DNA from: Phycisphaerae bacterium
Lineage (GTDB): Bacteria > Planctomycetota > Phycisphaerae > Sedimentisphaerales > Anaerobacaceae
Assembly: GCA_021736645.1 (NCBI GenBank)
Contig: JAIPFM010000020.1
Location: 1-38,845 of the forward strand
Direction of reading: 5' to 3'
DNA length: 38,845 bases
A program made the position numbers and the translations under genes. Positions 36,943 through 38,845 of the stretch are shown in pieces. How positions within the stretch are numbered: the first letter of the stretch is position 1; the number at the start of each line of letters is the position of its first letter. The notes beneath the pieces are model-generated. The model searched no databases and was not told the origin of the DNA. It worked only from the letters and a program-made list of their open reading frames with translations.

Positions 36943-38845
36943 ATGACCCTGAGATCTCCCCTGATTTGGCCTTGCCTGATCAGCCTCGTTGCCTGGCCAG
37001 GGCTCGCACAGGCAGCGTCGTTTTTTGAGACACGCCTGGATGATCCGGCAGCCGTCTATTTCACACAAAACCATTTCCCTGTGCATGGTGATGGCGCGGA
37101 GGATGATTCGCCGGCACTGCAGCAGGGCATTGACCGGGTGGCATCATCTACCGGGGCCGGTGTCCTGTTCATCCCCTCAAGCACGTACCGCCTTACAAAG
37201 ACCGTAAATGTGTGGCCCGGTGTACGCCTGATCGGGTATGGCAGGACACGGCCCGTGTTCACCCTCGGCGCGAACACACCCGGTTTCCAGGAAGGCGACG
37301 ACAAGTATATGCTGTTCTTCTCTGGAGGTCGGGGCCGGGGTAATGACAGCACGCCGCGAGACGGCGGCGCTGGCACCTTTTACAGTGCCATCAGCAATAT
37401 CGATATCAGGATCGGGCCCGGCAATGACGCAGCCATTGGCATCTGTTTCCACGTGGCGCAGCACAGTTATATTGCACACATGGACTTCCGGCTCGAGTCA
37501 GGTCTGGCCGGATTGAAAGACATTGGCAATGAAGTCGAAGACCTCCACTTTGTCGGCGGTCAGTACGGCATCATCACCAAACGGTCCGCGCCGGGCTGGC
37601 CCATCCTGGTCATGGACTGCACCTTCGAAGGACAGAGCGAAGCAGCCATCAGTTGCGATGAGTCAGGCCTTGTCATTGTGAGACCCTATTTCAAAAACAT
37701 ACCCACAGCAGCGTCTATTGCCCCGACCAAACCGGACGAACTCTGGATCAGTGATGCCCGTATGGAACACATTACCGGCCCGGCCCTGGTGATCAGCAAT
37801 GAGCACAACGCCCGTACTCAGATCAATGTCCAGAACACCTTCTGCCTGAATGTCCCAATCCTGGCCCGTTTCCGTGAGAGCGGCAAAACAGTGGCAGGCA
37901 AGGGCAAGGCTTATGTGGTTGAACAGTTCAGTCACGGATTGCATATCACTGACCTGGGTGACACTCGACAGATCAAAACAACGCTCACGTCGCATGAAGT
38001 CACCTCTTCCCCTGTCCAGGTAAAGACTGACATCCCCGCCCTGCCTTCCAGCGACACCTGGGTCAATGTTCGCACATTGGGTGCCAAGGGCGATGGTCAG
38101 ACAGACGACACAGCAGTCCTCAAGCGTGCCATTGCAGAGCACCGAACGCTCTACCTGCCCACAGGATGGTACTGCGTGAGTGACACATTGAAATTCAAAC
38201 CCGACACTGTCCTGATCGGGCTCCATCCTTCCACGACTGTGATCAACCTGCCGGACAACACCCCTGCATTTGCAGGCCAGGGCGGGCCCAGGCCCGTGAT
38301 CGAAGCACCGCAGGGTGGCACCAATATCATCACAGGCATTGGTGTGTATACAGGGGCGGTGAATCCCCGGGCTGTGGGTGTCAAATGGATGGCCGGCACA
38401 CAGTCCATGATCAACGATGTGCGTTTCCATGGCGGACACGGCACCAGTATTCCAGGCCAGAGAAATCGCTTCGGCAGACAGGGCAATCGCGACGCCTGGG
38501 ACAGCCAGCAGGCCAGCCTGTGGGTCACGAATAACGGCGGAGGCACCTTCAAGGACATCTGGACACCCAGCCCCTATGCCAGGGCAGGCATGGAAATTTC
38601 TGACACGTCCACGCCGGGACGTGTCTACGCCATGTCCATCGAACACCACGTCAGTCACGAGGTGGTCATTCGCAATGTCTCCAACTGGCAGTTCTATGCC
38701 ATGCAGTTCGAAGAGGAACGAGAAGAAGGCCCCAGGGCCCTGCCCCTGGCCATCGACAATTCCAGGGATCTCCTGTTCGCCAACACATTCTTCTACCGTG
38801 TCATCAGTTGCTTTGTCCCGTTTCCCCATGCCGTGAAAGTCACGG
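36943..38845 (+). CDS. Secreted pectate-lyase-3/GH55-like protein (3' end off window)
   Basis: The frame is open from ATG 36943 to the right edge, giving 634 codons. A signal sequence ends AQA|ASFF. Two pectate-lyase-3-type modules begin with matching motifs: FPVHGDGAEDDSPALQQGI near residue 45 and LGAKGDGQTDDTAVLKRAI near 380, each followed by a strand such as LFIPSSTYRL or LYLPTGWYCV. The tandem beta-helix layout resembles GH55 glucanases, but the catalytic residues cannot be assigned from the visible part. AAGGAA lies 6-7 nt before the ATG and the HzsA-like stop is 1 nt upstream. It is likely exported and acts on polysaccharide. Confidence 0.85.
   Translation, partial: MTLRSPLIWPCLISLVAWPGLAQAASFFETRLDDPAAVYFTQNHFPVHGDGAEDDSPALQQGIDRVASSTGAGVLFIPSSTYRLTKTVNVWPGVRLIGYGRTRPVFTLGANTPGFQEGDDKYMLFFSGGRGRGNDSTPRDGGAGTFYSAISNIDIRIGPGNDAAIGICFHVAQHSYIAHMDFRLESGLAGLKDIGNEVEDLHFVGGQYGIITKRSAPGWPILVMDCTFEGQSEAAISCDESGLVIVRPYFKNIPTAASIAPTKPDELWISDARMEHITGPALVISNEHNARTQINVQNTFCLNVPILARFRESGKTVAGKGKAYVVEQFSHGLHITDLGDTRQIKTTLTSHEVTSSPVQVKTDIPALPSSDTWVNVRTLGAKGDGQTDDTAVLKRAIAEHRTLYLPTGWYCVSDTLKFKPDTVLIGLHPSTTVINLPDNTPAFAGQGGPRPVIEAPQGGTNIITGIGVYTGAVNPRAVGVKWMAGTQSMINDVRFHGGHGTSIPGQRNRFGRQGNRDAWDSQQASLWVTNNGGGTFKDIWTPSPYARAGMEISDTSTPGRVYAMSIEHHVSHEVVIRNVSNWQFYAMQFEEEREEGPRALPLAIDNSRDLLFANTFFYRVISCFVPFPHAVKVT

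Overview
The window reads like a chromosomal segment of a Gram-negative bacterium of the Planctomycetota/PVC group, or a close relative. The evidence is indirect: a type II-style prepilin with the H-x9-DG motif, a large MoxR/DUF58/VWA/GATase-like gene group, an HzsA-like multihaem protein followed by a secreted beta-helix protein, and several single-TM or secreted proteins of planctomycete style. No rRNA, tRNA, CRISPR array or insertion sequence was recognised. Coding density is high: 23 genes, two of them cut by the window edges, and no gene-free gap above about 185 bp.

Positions 1-24684 carry 15 genes, all on the minus strand, so they are transcribed right to left. In that order they are a sugar-type nucleotidyltransferase, a single-TM protein, a TM/coiled-coil protein, an iron-type substrate-binding lipoprotein, and an iron-type ABC permease fused in frame to an NHL propeller with its own lipoprotein signal. 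A 990-aa VWA/GATase-like membrane protein, a MoxR AAA+ ATPase, a DUF58 protein, a BatA-like VWA membrane protein and a secreted/TM GATase-like protein follow. The run ends with an ABC ATPase and four tandem ABC-2 permease paralogues, the last one truncated by the window. The MoxR-DUF58-VWA part is a recognised co-occurring set. Here it sits between an ABC import module and an ABC-2 export module, which suggests one envelope-associated assembly or remodelling system; that joint function is inference.

Positions 24840-29754 (plus strand) hold an AAA_14/DUF4143 ATPase that looks compositionally foreign and nearly leaderless, then two ABC exporter half-transporters. Their motifs are complementary (degenerate Walker B in one, degenerate signature in the other), as expected of a heterodimeric exporter. 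Positions 29897-38845 hold a secreted GLUG-repeat protein (minus), a dihydroorotate-dehydrogenase-like flavoprotein (plus), a prepilin-like protein (minus) and, divergent from it, an HzsA-like tri-haem protein followed by a secreted pectate-lyase-3/GH55-like protein that runs off the window.

The least expected signal is outside the genes. At least nine of the intergenic gaps are built from degenerate tandem repeats with a strict 7-nt period. The heptad sequence changes from gap to gap and along a gap, but the phase is kept for up to about 12 units. Some arrays abut start codons, and one supplies the last codons of a gene. A 16-nt ATGGGC..GCCCAT palindrome recurs three times in phase with these heptads. 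A second, unrelated element built of CAAAG-CG units forms long inverted repeats on both sides of moxR.
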